This document shows positions 28,635 to 37,979 of a stretch of DNA of 42,072 bases, piece after piece. Origin of the DNA: an uncultured Sterolibacterium sp. GTDB lineage: Bacteria; Pseudomonadota; Gammaproteobacteria; Burkholderiales; Rhodocyclaceae. The stretch spans positions 1 through 42,072 of the forward strand of contig CAILCO010000044.1 of assembly GCA_903832735.1 (NCBI GenBank), written 5' to 3'. Below the pieces are notes generated by a model. The model did no database searches and was not told the DNA's origin. It saw only the letters and a list, made by a program, of their open reading frames with translations. The stretch's first letter is position 1, and every line of letters starts with the position of its first letter. The position numbers were made by a program, and so were the translations under genes.

Positions 28635-29879
28635 ATGGCTATCGATCGACGGCAGTTCTTGCAGGGTGCAGCGGCAGCGGGCGTGGGTGTGGCGTATTCC
28701 GGGCTGGGTTTCGGCCAGAGCGCCGAGCCGGTCCGTCTTGGCCTGTTGACGGTCAAGACCGGTCCCCTGGCCTCCGGCGGTATCGACATGGAGCGCGGAC
28801 TCGAACTCTATCTGAAGGAACGCGGCGGCATGATGGCCGGGCGCAAGATCGAAGTGATCGTGGCCGATACCGGCGGCTCGCCGGCCACCGCGCTGACCAA
28901 GACACAGGAACTGGTCGAGCGCAACAAGGTGCATGTGCTCACCGGACCGCTGGCGGCATTCGAGGCGCTGGCCATCGACGATTACGTGCGCACCCAGAAA
29001 ATCCCGATCCTCTCGGTCGCGGCCGCCGAGGACATGACCCAGCGCAAGGCCAATCCTTGGTTCGTCCGCGCCACCTCGACCTCGGCGCAATGCGCGCATG
29101 TCATGGGGCATTACTGCGCCACGGTGCTCAAGTACAAGAAGATGATCGTGATCGCCGACGACATCGCCTACGGTCAGGAAATGAACGCCGGCTTCCAGCG
29201 GGTGTTCGAGGAAAACGGCGGCAAGGTCATTCAGAAGCTGTTCCCGCCCTTGACCGCGCCCGATTACGGCAGTTTCATCGCGCAACTGAAGACCGACGCC
29301 GACGCCATCTTTCTCGGCTTCGCCGGCTCCAACGGTTTCCGTTTCGTCCGCCAGTTCAATGAATACGGCATGAGCGGAAAAATGAAGATCGTCGGCGGGA
29401 TGACGGCCCTGGACGAATCGGTGTTGCGCAACATGGGCGACGAGGCGCTGGGCTTGCTGACGGTGTGCTGGTATTCGGCGGAATTGAACAATCCGATCAA
29501 CGTCAAGTTCGCCCCGGCGTTTCGCAAGATCTATGGCTACGACCCGGGCTTCTACGCCGCGGCCACCTACGTCAATGGCGATGTCCTCAATGCCGCATTG
29601 ACCGCTGTCGGCGGCAACGCGGGCAACAAGGATGCGCTGATGGCGGCGCTGAAGAAGACCAGCGTGCAGACCGCGCGCGGCCCGGTGAAATTCGATACCT
29701 ACGGCAACGTCGTCGGCAATGTCTATGTTCGCCGCGTCGAGCGCAAGGACGGGCGCCTGGTCAATGCCGTGGTCGAGACCTATCCGGACGTCAGCCAGTT
29801 CTGGAAGTACGACGCCAAACAGTTCCTCGCAAACCCGGTGTATTCGCGCGATTGGCCGCCGGCCAAGAACCTGCAATAG
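28635..29879 (+). CDS. ABC transporter substrate-binding protein, branched-chain amino-acid type
   Basis: 414-residue periplasmic binding protein of the LivK-like class. The N terminus MAIDRRQFLQGAAAAG is a Tat signal with the twin arginine at 5-6 and a hydrophobic stretch to about residue 28. The mature part begins near EPVRLGLLTVKTGPLASGG. Many relatives bind aromatic or other carboxylates rather than amino acids. A strong AAAGGAGA precedes the ATG. The four other transporter genes follow; the two-lobed fold looks complete. Substrate not predictable. Confidence 0.93.
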   Translation: MAIDRRQFLQGAAAAGVGVAYSGLGFGQSAEPVRLGLLTVKTGPLASGGIDMERGLELYLKERGGMMAGRKIEVIVADTGGSPATALTKTQELVERNKVHVLTGPLAAFEALAIDDYVRTQKIPILSVAAAEDMTQRKANPWFVRATSTSAQCAHVMGHYCATVLKYKKMIVIADDIAYGQEMNAGFQRVFEENGGKVIQKLFPPLTAPDYGSFIAQLKTDADAIFLGFAGSNGFRFVRQFNEYGMSGKMKIVGGMTALDESVLRNMGDEALGLLTVCWYSAELNNPINVKFAPAFRKIYGYDPGFYAAATYVNGDVLNAALTAVGGNAGNKDALMAALKKTSVQTARGPVKFDTYGNVVGNVYVRRVERKDGRLVNAVVETYPDVSQFWKYDAKQFLANPVYSRDWPPAKNLQ

Positions 29880-29891
29880 TTTCGGCAGCTC

Positions 29892-29918
29892 CGGAGCGGC
29901 GACTTCCTCGCCGCTCCG
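29892..29918 (+). other. Strong hairpin between binding-protein and permease genes
   Basis: CGGAGCGGCGA (29892-29902) and TCGCCGCTCCG (29908-29918) form a perfect 11-pair stem with a five-base loop and no following T run. Such intercistronic hairpins usually protect the upstream message, letting the binding protein be made in excess over the permeases. Confidence 0.75.
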
Positions 29919-29943
29919 CCACCCTCCTCGGCGGGACGGATTC

Positions 29944-30804
29944 ATGCAATTTTGGCAAATACAGACGCTCAACAGTTTTGCCCTCGGCGGCCTGCTGTTC
30001 CTGCTGTCATCCGGCTTTGCCCTGATCTTCGGCTTGATGCGCATCGCCAACCTGACCCACGGCGCGCTCTTCATGCTCGGCGCCTATGTCGCGGTGAGCG
30101 CGATGCGGGCAGGTTTCGGCCTGGCCCTGGCGGCGCTGATCGCGGCGCTGGCCGTGGCCGCAGTCGGCGGCCTGATCGAACGACTGGTGCTGCGCCGACT
30201 CTCCGGCAACGCCCAAGGCCAGGTATTGGCGACCCTGGGGCTATCCTTCATCGCCTCGGATTTCTGTCTCATCGTCTGGGGCGGAGACACCATCCCGATC
30301 CAGACACCGGCGATGTTTCAGGCGCCGCTGCGGCTCTTCGGCCTGATCTTCCCGACCTATCGCCTGGTCGTGGTCGGCATCGCCATCGTCGTCGGTGTCG
30401 TGCTCTACCTGCTGATGGAACGGACCCGCCTGGGCGCGATGATCCGTGCCGGGGTCGATGACATGCAGATGGCGCGGGCCGTGGGGATACGCGCTTCCGC
30501 CCTGTTCACCATCGTCTTCTGCCTGGGTGCGCTGCTCGCCGGACTGGGCGGAGCGGTAGGCGGACCGATCTTTTCGGCCTATCCCGGACTCGATTCCGAC
30601 ATGCTCTCGCTGGCGCTGATCGTGGTCATCCTCGGCGGCATCGGCAGTCTCGTGGGCACCTTCGTGGCCAGTTTCATCATCGGCTTCATCTACACCTTCG
30701 GCACCGCGCTCCTGCCCGACCTGGCCTACGTCATCCTGTTCCTGCCCATGGTCATCGTCATCGCCTTCCGGCCCACGGGGCTGTTCGGAACCATCAAGAC
30801 ATGA
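29944..30804 (+). CDS. Branched-chain-type ABC transporter permease, LivH family
   Basis: 286-residue inner-membrane permease with about eight hydrophobic segments. GFALIFGLMRIANLTHGALFM near residue 25 and RAVGIRA in the later cytoplasmic loop are LivH signatures. The start is ATG at 29944 (MQFWQIQ). Its stop overlaps the start of the second permease by four bases, so the two are coupled. Confidence 0.95.
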   Translation: MQFWQIQTLNSFALGGLLFLLSSGFALIFGLMRIANLTHGALFMLGAYVAVSAMRAGFGLALAALIAALAVAAVGGLIERLVLRRLSGNAQGQVLATLGLSFIASDFCLIVWGGDTIPIQTPAMFQAPLRLFGLIFPTYRLVVVGIAIVVGVVLYLLMERTRLGAMIRAGVDDMQMARAVGIRASALFTIVFCLGALLAGLGGAVGGPIFSAYPGLDSDMLSLALIVVILGGIGSLVGTFVASFIIGFIYTFGTALLPDLAYVILFLPMVIVIAFRPTGLFGTIKT

Positions 30805-31733
30805 AGCGCTCCCACCTCCTCCTGCTCGTTGTCCTGATCGCGCTGCCGTGGTTCTCCGGCGAGTATTACGTCAACCTGGCCAGCCAGATCCTGATTGCCG
30901 CGATCTTTGCGGCAAGCCTGAATCTGCTGGTCGGCTATGCCGGTCTGACCTCGCTCGGCCACGCCTCCTATCTCGGCTTGTCCGCCTATATTTCCGCCTG
31001 GCTGTCCTTGCGCATGGGACTCGGTCACGCGCTCACCGCGCCCGCCGCCCTGCTGGCAACGACGCTGACCGGCTGCGCCTTCGGCTGGATCGCGCTGCGC
31101 GCCTCGGGCCTGGGCTTTCTGATGCTCACCCTGGCCCTGTCGCAGATCGTCTGGGGTCTGGGCTATCGCTGGGTCGGCGTGACCAACGGCGACAACGGCC
31201 TTTCCGGACTGACCCGGCCCGCGCCCTTCGGCATCGATCTGGCCAACAGCGCCGCCTATTACTGGTTCGTCCTGATCATCACGACGCTGGTCCTCCTGGT
31301 CATTGCCCGCTTCGTCAATTCGCCCTTCGGCGCCACCCTGCGCGGCACCCGCGACCAGCCGCGGCGCATGAGTTCGCTCGGCTACGACGTCTGGGGGATA
31401 CGCTGGGTAACCTTCGTCTTCGCCAGTTTCCTCGGCGCGGTGGCGGGCCTGCTCTACGTCTATTTCAACAAGTACATCCATCCCAGCGTGATGTCGGTCA
31501 CGGTCTCCGCCGAAGCGCTGCTCGCCGTGATCGCCGGCGGTTCGGGCACCTTGGCCGGTCCCGTGGTCGGCGCCGCGCTGGTGATGCTGCTGAAGAATTA
31601 CGCCTCGGCCTATGTCGAGCGCTGGAACATGCTGATGGGTTTCGTCTTCGTCTTCATCGTCATCGTCATGCCGGCCGGGATCGTGCCGGGCACGCAAGCC
31701 TTGCTGCGGCGCCTTGGCGGCGGGCGGAAATGA
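30801..31733 (+). CDS. Branched-chain-type ABC transporter permease, LivM family
   Basis: 310-residue inner-membrane permease, partner of the LivH-like protein. Multiple membrane segments and the SLNLLVGYAGLTSLGHASYLG stretch identify the family; the cytoplasmic loop carries RGTRDQPRRMSSLGYDVW. ATG at 30801 overlaps the preceding stop (ATGA), and its own stop overlaps the ATPase start in the same way. Confidence 0.95.
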   Translation: MKRSHLLLLVVLIALPWFSGEYYVNLASQILIAAIFAASLNLLVGYAGLTSLGHASYLGLSAYISAWLSLRMGLGHALTAPAALLATTLTGCAFGWIALRASGLGFLMLTLALSQIVWGLGYRWVGVTNGDNGLSGLTRPAPFGIDLANSAAYYWFVLIITTLVLLVIARFVNSPFGATLRGTRDQPRRMSSLGYDVWGIRWVTFVFASFLGAVAGLLYVYFNKYIHPSVMSVTVSAEALLAVIAGGSGTLAGPVVGAALVMLLKNYASAYVERWNMLMGFVFVFIVIVMPAGIVPGTQALLRRLGGGRK

Positions 31734-32459
31734 GCGCGGCCCTGGAAGTGCGCGGCCTGTGCAAGGCCTTCGGCGGGATCAGCGTGACGCAGGATGTTTC
31801 CCTGACCGTTGCGGCCGGAGAGCGGCGCTTGATCATCGGGCCGAACGGCGCCGGCAAGACCACCCTGTTCGGCCTGATCGCCGGCGAGATCAAGCCCGAC
31901 GCCGGCAGCGTCTTCGTCCTCGGCCACGATGTCACGCGGCTGCCGATCCCGGCGCGCGCCCGCGTCGGCATGGCCAGGACCTACCAGATCATCAACCTGT
32001 TCTCCAAGGATACGCTGGCGCACAACGTTGTCCTGTCGCTCCTGGGTCTGCTGCCTTTGCGGCGCAATCCCATTGCGGCCCTGGCCGCGCGCAGCGATCT
32101 TTACGACAAGGCCCATGCCCTGCTCGAACGCGTCGGCCTGGCTGCCCGTGCGCAACATCGCATCAGCGAGATTTCCTATGGCGAGCAAAGGCGGGTGGAG
32201 ATTGCCCTGGCGCTGGCGCAGGAGCCGAAACTGCTGCTCCTCGACGAACCCTTCGCCGGCCTGTCCCAGGATGAGCGGTTGATCATCAAGCAGTTGATCG
32301 CCGAGATTCCCCGGGAAACCGCGATCGTCATGATCGAACACGACATGGACATCGCCCTGGAATTCGCCGAGAAGATCACGGTGCTGCATTACGGCCAGCT
32401 GATCGTCGAGGGTGACCGCGACAAGGTGGTCAATGACCCGATGACCCGGGAGATCTATC

Positions 32460-32470
<11 letters not shown>
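31730..32470 (+). CDS. ABC transporter ATPase, LivG family
   Basis: 246-residue cytoplasmic ATPase of the importer. Walker A is G37-P-N-G-A-G-K-T-T, the signature is SYGEQ and Walker B is LLLLDEPFAGL, followed by the H-loop in IEHDMD. All residues needed for ATP hydrolysis are present. ATG at 31730 overlaps the permease stop. It overlaps the LivF-type gene by 11 bases. Confidence 0.96.
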
Positions 32471-33197
<727 letters not shown>

Positions 33198-33235
33198 ACC
33201 CGGCGTTTTCAAAACCTTTACTCACTGGAACCCTC

Positions 33236-34399
33236 ATGCTCTATACCTGCTCGCCCGCCTGCGCCGATCCGGCACACCGGCACTCGAAGATTCACAAGCA
33301 AATTCACGCCCGCGCCACGGCCAGCCGAACTGCCGCCGCCAAGACCGCGCCCGCCCCGAAGAAAACCCTGGTCCGCGATGCACGAGGCAAGGCCAAGGTG
33401 GTCGATATCCATTGCCATTATCTGAATCCGGAAATCAGCGCCAAGACGGCCGAGCTGATGCCCGCGAAATACGACCCGACGGTCATCTTCGCCAACGAAC
33501 TGACCAACCAGACCAACCTCAAACAGATGCAGGAGCGCGCCTCGAAGCTGACCGGAATCGAGGAGCGCCTGCAGGACATGGACCGGATGGGCGTGGACAT
33601 CCAGGCGGTCTGCCCCGCGCCCTATCATTACTTCTACTTCACCGAGGCGGACCACGGCGCGCGCCTGGCCCGCGACGTCAACGAGGGCATCGCCAAGCTG
33701 GTGGCGAGTCATCCTGAGCGCTTCGTCGGCCTGGGCTCGGTGCCGCTGCAGAATGCCGAACTGGCGGTGCGCGAGCTGGAGTACGCGGTCAAGGTGCTCG
33801 GCCTGCGCGGCGTCGAGATCAATACCAATGTCAATGGCCTGAATCTCACCGATCCGAAACTCGGCCTGGAAAAATTCTTCGCCAAGGCCAACGAACTGGG
33901 CACGGTGATCTTCATGCATCCGCTCGGCTTCACCGAAGGCAGTCGTCTGACCAACCACTATTTCAACAACGTCATCGGCAATCCGCTCGACACCACGATC
34001 GCCGTCAGCCATCTGATCTTCGACGGCGTCGTCGCGCGCAATCCCAAGATCAAGTTCATCGCCGCGCACGGCGGCGGTTTCATCGCCCACTACTGGGCGC
34101 GCATGGACCACGCCTGGCGGGCACGTCCGGACTGCCGCACGGTGATCAAGCGCGCGCCGTCCTCGTACCTGGAAAAATTCTACTTCGACAGCATCACCTT
34201 CGATCCGGAAATGTTGAAGCGGCTGATCGAGCGTTTCGGCGCGGATCACGTCATGCTCGGCACCGACTATCCCTACGACATGGGCGAAGAGGATCCGCGC
34301 GGCCTGATCAAGGCGGTCAAGCGCCTGTCAAAAGCCGACCGCGAACTGGTCGAGGGCATGAACGCGGTGAAACTGTTGAAGATCAAGCTGCCCCGTTAG
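33236..34399 (+). CDS. Amidohydrolase_2 / ACMSD-like protein
   Basis: 387-residue TIM-barrel metal enzyme of the amidohydrolase_2 class, related to aminocarboxymuconate-semialdehyde decarboxylase and similar non-oxidative decarboxylases or hydrolases. Probable zinc ligands are H59-x-H61 (DIHCHYL), H228 (FMHPLG) and D344 (GTDYPY); H278 (AAHGGG) is the likely catalytic histidine. The N-terminal about 50 residues are an extension with C5, C9 and several histidines before a basic, Ala-rich stretch; its role is unknown. ATG at 33236. Located between the importer and the second dehydrogenase, so a step of the same pathway is inferred. Confidence 0.88.
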   Translation: MLYTCSPACADPAHRHSKIHKQIHARATASRTAAAKTAPAPKKTLVRDARGKAKVVDIHCHYLNPEISAKTAELMPAKYDPTVIFANELTNQTNLKQMQERASKLTGIEERLQDMDRMGVDIQAVCPAPYHYFYFTEADHGARLARDVNEGIAKLVASHPERFVGLGSVPLQNAELAVRELEYAVKVLGLRGVEINTNVNGLNLTDPKLGLEKFFAKANELGTVIFMHPLGFTEGSRLTNHYFNNVIGNPLDTTIAVSHLIFDGVVARNPKIKFIAAHGGGFIAHYWARMDHAWRARPDCRTVIKRAPSSYLEKFYFDSITFDPEMLKRLIERFGADHVMLGTDYPYDMGEEDPRGLIKAVKRLSKADRELVEGMNAVKLLKIKLPR

Positions 34400-34424
34400 A
34401 GCAGGGCGACATTTTTCATAAATA

Positions 34425-34467
34425 GGTCGGGCTTTCGAGGGAGACACCCGAACGGGTGCGGCCCGAC
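34425..34467 (+). repeat. 35-base hairpin repeat, copy 2, in a larger stem
   Basis: The first 35 bases (34425-34459) match the element after dksA at 31 of 35 positions. Here it also forms an outer stem, GTCGGGC (34426-34432) with GCCCGAC (34461-34467), around the inner CACCCG-AA-CGGGTG hairpin. It lies five bases before the AGAGGAAG ribosome-binding site of the next gene. Confidence 0.7.
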
Positions 34468-34485
34468 GAGCAGAGGAAGCGTGCA

Positions 34486-35472
34486 ATGGCAAAGATATCG
34501 AAATCCGCCTTGCCCCGGGAGAAACCGCCGGTCGGCGTGATCGGCTTGGGCATCATGGGCTCCGCGATGGCCGAAAACCTGCTCAAGGCGGGGTTTCCGG
34601 TGCATGGCTACGACCCGGTCAAGGCGCAGGTAAAACGGCTGGCGAAGCAGGGCGGCACGGCCCAGGCCAGCGCCGGCGCCGTCGCCGGTGCCTGCGCTTA
34701 CTGCATCCTCTCGCTGCCCTCGGTGCCGGCGCTGAAACAGGTCGTCGGCGAACTGGCCGCCCAGGGCAGGCGCGGCAGCGTGGTGGCGGAAGTGTCCACC
34801 CTGCCGATCCCGGCGAAGGAAGAGGCGCGGGCGACGCTCGCCGCCGCCGGCATGATCCTCCTCGACTGTCCCCTGTCGGGCACCGGAGCGCAGGCGAAAA
34901 CCCGCGACCTGGCGGTATATGCCAGCGGCGATGCGCGAGCAATCAAGCGCTTTGCGCCGGTGTTCGAGGGCTTCGCGCGGGCGACCTACAACGTCGGCAG
35001 TTTTGGCCGCGGCATGCAGATGAAGTTGGTCGCCAACCTGCTGGTCGCCATCCACAATATTTCCACCGCCGAGGCGATGCTGATGGGCACGCGTATGGGC
35101 CTGGACGCCAAGACCATGGTCCATGTCCTCGCCGACGGCGCCGGCGGCTCGCGGATGTTTCAGGTCCGGGGCCCGGTCATGGCCGATCGCAGCTGGGACA
35201 AGGCGACGATGAAGGTCGAGGTCTGGAAGAAGGACATGACCCTGATCGGCGACATGCTGCGCGATCTCGCCGTCCCGGCGCCGCTGTTTTCCGCCTCTCT
35301 GCCGATCTACCATGCGGCGATGGCGCTGGGTCATGCCCAGGACGATACCGCCTGCGTGTACGCCGTGCTCGAGCGCTTGGCCGCGCCGCTGGCCGAGGTG
35401 CGATCCACTGCGCGACCCGCGGCGCGAAGCGCTGCACGAAGCGCGGTAGGCAAGGGCGCCAGGAAGACGTGA
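34486..35472 (+). CDS. Second NAD(P)-dependent beta-hydroxyacid dehydrogenase family protein
   Basis: 328-residue oxidoreductase of the same superfamily as the minus-strand dehydrogenase. The Rossmann motif is G20-L-G22-I-M-G25 and the catalytic lysine K180 lies in GMQMKLVANL. DCPLSGTGAQAKTRDL occupies the substrate loop. The Ala/Arg/Ser-rich C-terminal tail of about 25 residues is unusual. ATG at 34486 follows AGAGGAAG; an upstream GTG at 34456 falls in the hairpin repeat and is rejected. Both paralogues may act on successive or alternative hydroxyacids. Confidence 0.9.
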   Translation: MAKISKSALPREKPPVGVIGLGIMGSAMAENLLKAGFPVHGYDPVKAQVKRLAKQGGTAQASAGAVAGACAYCILSLPSVPALKQVVGELAAQGRRGSVVAEVSTLPIPAKEEARATLAAAGMILLDCPLSGTGAQAKTRDLAVYASGDARAIKRFAPVFEGFARATYNVGSFGRGMQMKLVANLLVAIHNISTAEAMLMGTRMGLDAKTMVHVLADGAGGSRMFQVRGPVMADRSWDKATMKVEVWKKDMTLIGDMLRDLAVPAPLFSASLPIYHAAMALGHAQDDTACVYAVLERLAAPLAEVRSTARPAARSAARSAVGKGARKT

Positions 35473-35510
35473 GCGACCCCGGCAGCCAAGACTAATCGGA
35501 GAGCGCGAAC

Positions 35511-36977
35511 ATGCAAGAGGATGGAAACCGTGATCGTAGGCTGCCGACCCGGCGGCGGCTGTTGCACGCGGCCGGCGCCACGCTGGCGTCCTGTCTGCTG
35601 CCGGCGGGACGATCTTTTGCCGCGAACGACCTGACCGGCCGCCTGGCGGCCTACATGGTGGCCTCGCGTGAGCGCGCCCTGCCTGATAACGTCCTCGCCG
35701 ACGCCAAGCACCGCATTCTCGACACGGTGGCGGCGATGGTGTCCGGATCGGCCCTCACCCCCGGCGTCATGGCCACGCGTTTCATCCGCAGCCAGGGCGG
35801 CGTGGCGGAGGCGTCCATCCTCGCCAGCAACATCAGGACCTCCGCCATCAACGCGGCGTTGATCAACGGCATGCTGGCCCACTCGGACGAGTCCGACGAT
35901 TTCGAGCCGATCACCAAGGCGCATCCCGGTTCGGCCACTGTGCCGGCGGCTCTGGCCATGGCGGAGAAGGAGCATCGCGGCGGAGCGGAACTGATCCGCG
36001 CCGTGGCCCTGGGCTACGACGTCGGCTGCCGCTTCCTGATGGCGGTCGGGCCTGACCATGTCCGGGGCACGCATCGTGGCGCGGAGGCGTACTTTGCCAC
36101 CCTGGGCGCCATGGCGAGCGCGGCCTCGCTGGCGCGTTTCGACGAGACCGGCATGCGCTATGCGATTTCCTATGCGGCGCAGCAAACATCGGGCCTGTGG
36201 AGCTGGGTCGACGATCACGACCACATCGAGAAGTCCTTCGACTTCAGCGGCATGGGGGCGCGCAACGGGGTCACCGCGGCGGTCATGGTGCAGGCCGGGT
36301 TCACCGGCGTGCGCGATGTCCTGGACGGCACGCACAACCTGCTGCGCGCGCTGTCGAACGAGCCCAAGCCCGAGGCGATGGTGGCCGAACTGGGCAGCCG
36401 CTACTTCATCACGGAATCCGGGATCAAGACCTTCACCGTGGGTTATCCCAACCAGTCGCCCCTGGATGCCCTGCTGAAGCTGCGCCGCGAGCACAATCTC
36501 AGTCCCGCGAACGTGGACACCATTCTCGTCCGCCTGCCCGAGGATGCCGTCCGCATCGTCAGTGGCAGCCCGATGCCCGACGTCAATTGCCAATACCTGA
36601 TGGCCACCGCCCTGGTCGATGGCGGGGTCTCGTTTGCCCACGCCCACTCGCGCGAGCATATGAGCGAAGCGCAGATCCGTGCGCTCATGGAGCGGGTCAA
36701 GGTGATCGGCGATGCCCGGCTGAACGACCCCGCCGCGCCGCGCGGAGGCATCGTCGAGGTCACGCTCAAGGACGGCAGGACGCTCAGCAAACATACCCGC
36801 TTTCCGCCGGGAACCAAGGAAAACCCGCTGGATACCGAGGCCGTCAATGCCAAGGCGCGCGACCTGATGGGCCCGGTCCTGGGCGTCGAGCGGAGCGAAG
36901 CCGCGATCCGCCAGTTCAATGCGCTGGAACGGGTAGAGGACGTGGCGCTGCTGGTTCGCTCTTACCTGACGGTCTAG
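35511..36977 (+). CDS. MmgE/PrpD family protein with Tat-like signal
   Basis: 488 residues. The family includes 2-methylcitrate dehydratase and other (de)hydratases or isomerases. LAAYMVASRERALPDNVLADAKHRILDT begins the family domain near residue 44, and HSDESDDFEP is a typical active-site region. The N terminus contains TRRRLLHAAGATLASCLLPAG and then AFAAN, resembling a Tat signal; most MmgE/PrpD proteins are cytoplasmic, so export is an unusual feature. Start ATG at 35511 with GGAGAG upstream. Last gene of the plus-strand cluster. Confidence 0.88.
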   Translation: MQEDGNRDRRLPTRRRLLHAAGATLASCLLPAGRSFAANDLTGRLAAYMVASRERALPDNVLADAKHRILDTVAAMVSGSALTPGVMATRFIRSQGGVAEASILASNIRTSAINAALINGMLAHSDESDDFEPITKAHPGSATVPAALAMAEKEHRGGAELIRAVALGYDVGCRFLMAVGPDHVRGTHRGAEAYFATLGAMASAASLARFDETGMRYAISYAAQQTSGLWSWVDDHDHIEKSFDFSGMGARNGVTAAVMVQAGFTGVRDVLDGTHNLLRALSNEPKPEAMVAELGSRYFITESGIKTFTVGYPNQSPLDALLKLRREHNLSPANVDTILVRLPEDAVRIVSGSPMPDVNCQYLMATALVDGGVSFAHAHSREHMSEAQIRALMERVKVIGDARLNDPAAPRGGIVEVTLKDGRTLSKHTRFPPGTKENPLDTEAVNAKARDLMGPVLGVERSEAAIRQFNALERVEDVALLVRSYLTV

Positions 36978-37328
36978 TACCTGCTGCGCAGGGACAACTG
37001 CCCTGGGTTGTCTTTCCGACAACTACGCGCTGCGTCACTTAGGCGGCAAGTAAGCAGGAAATGCGCGCCAGGGTGGTCAGAACGCTCCAGGTTGGCTTAA
37101 CGCTGGCCATCCTGGGTGTCTTCATAGGCAGGGCGTGTTTTGCGCAGGGCGGGGCTTCTATGGCGTCGCCACGGACCCAGGGTCCGTCAAATCGGCATCG
37201 ATAAAAATCGCGTCGGAAAAGCGCAACCCTCTTAGGGCGTCAGACAGGGCATCCACCCTTTGCCTCCCGAGCATTCGAGATACAGCATAAATTTGCATTT
37301 TATAACGCGGAGTAGTATTGTCCGTGTT
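36978..37328. other. 351-base intergenic stretch before the Rrf2 gene
   Basis: No full gene is seen. GACAAC (36994-36999) and GTTGTC (37008-37013) with following TTT may be a weak terminator of the cluster. ACGGACC (37171-37177) and GGTCCGT (37181-37187) form another perfect stem. A 47-codon frame is described separately, and the last 30 bases hold the Rrf2 dyad. Confidence 0.5.
37061..37204 (+). CDS. Possible small secreted peptide, 47 residues
   Basis: The frame starts at ATG 37061 and stops at TAA 37202. It begins with basic residues (MRARVVR), then a hydrophobic core (LTLAILGVFIG) and ACFAQGG, a believable signal peptide with cleavage after FA. The remaining 18 or so residues show no family. 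AGGA lies very close to the ATG. It may be a real peptide, the start of a decayed exported protein, or chance. Confidence 0.25.
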   Translation: MRARVVRTLQVGLTLAILGVFIGRACFAQGGASMASPRTQGPSNRHR

Positions 37329-37330
37329 AT
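37302..37330. promoter_or_regulatory. Dyad operator candidate over the Rrf2 gene start
   Basis: ATAACGCGGA (37302-37311) and TCCGTGTTAT (37321-37330) form an inverted repeat with one mismatch and a nine-base spacer. It reaches into the ATG at 37329. A TATAAC -10-like box (37301-37306) overlaps the left arm. The size and spacing suit a dimeric Rrf2 protein repressing itself. Confidence 0.5.
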
Positions 37331-37868
37331 GGCACACATCACCAACAGCGTCGAATACGGTATCCACTGCCTCCTTTGGCTGGTCGATCCGGCTAGTGGA
37401 CAACCCAGCAGTCGTGATCTTGCGGAATTGCAGGGGATCTCGCCGTCATTTGTCGCCAAGATTTTCCCCAAGCTGGAGAAGGCCGGCATCGTCCAGGCGG
37501 CGGAGGGGCTGCGCGGAGGCTATCGATTGGCTAGGGCACCAGGCGATATTACGCTGCTCGATGTCGTCGATGCGATTGAAGGCAACAAGCCGCTGTTCAA
37601 TTGCCAGGAGATCCGTGACCGCTGTGCCGTGTTTGGCGACGCCGCACCTGCTTGGGCAACAAAGGGGGTATGCGCGATTCAGGCTGCGATGCTGCGCGCG
37701 GAAACGGCGATGCGCGAGAGTCTTGCGCAGGAAACGCTGGCAAGCATCGCCGCTGTGGTTGAACGCAAAGCGCCGAAAAGTTTTCCCGTCGAAGTTCGGG
37801 GCTGGCTGAACGAAAGAACCAAGGGTCGCGCATCTCATCGACCGACAAAGCCTCCCGGCAAACCGTAA
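37329..37868 (+). CDS. Rrf2 family transcriptional regulator
   Basis: 179-residue winged-helix regulator. The DNA-binding domain includes VEYGIHCLLWL, GISPSFVAKIFPKLEKAGIV and RGGYRLARAP. Three cysteines, C92, C99 and C115 (spacing x6 and x15), could hold an iron-sulfur cluster or sense redox state, but the spacing differs from that of NsrR and IscR. ATG at 37329 gives the normal family N terminus. Likely targets are its own promoter and the oxidoreductase gene 111 bases downstream. Confidence 0.9.
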   Translation: MAHITNSVEYGIHCLLWLVDPASGQPSSRDLAELQGISPSFVAKIFPKLEKAGIVQAAEGLRGGYRLARAPGDITLLDVVDAIEGNKPLFNCQEIRDRCAVFGDAAPAWATKGVCAIQAAMLRAETAMRESLAQETLASIAAVVERKAPKSFPVEVRGWLNERTKGRASHRPTKPPGKP

Positions 37869-37979
37869 CACGCCCTTGGCGCAACACCACCCTGACGGTA
37901 TCCAGCCGGGCACCGGGATGGGCGGCGCACAGCCGTACGACGGGTGCGGTAACAATGTCCGGCATCACAGGAGCCAAGC

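Noticed and set aside
37868-37977. Minus-strand fragment with faint LysR-like look (DIVTAPVVRLCAAHPGARL)
   Set aside because: Only about 30 residues, no helix-turn-helix, and it overlaps the Rrf2 gene; too weak to call a pseudogene.
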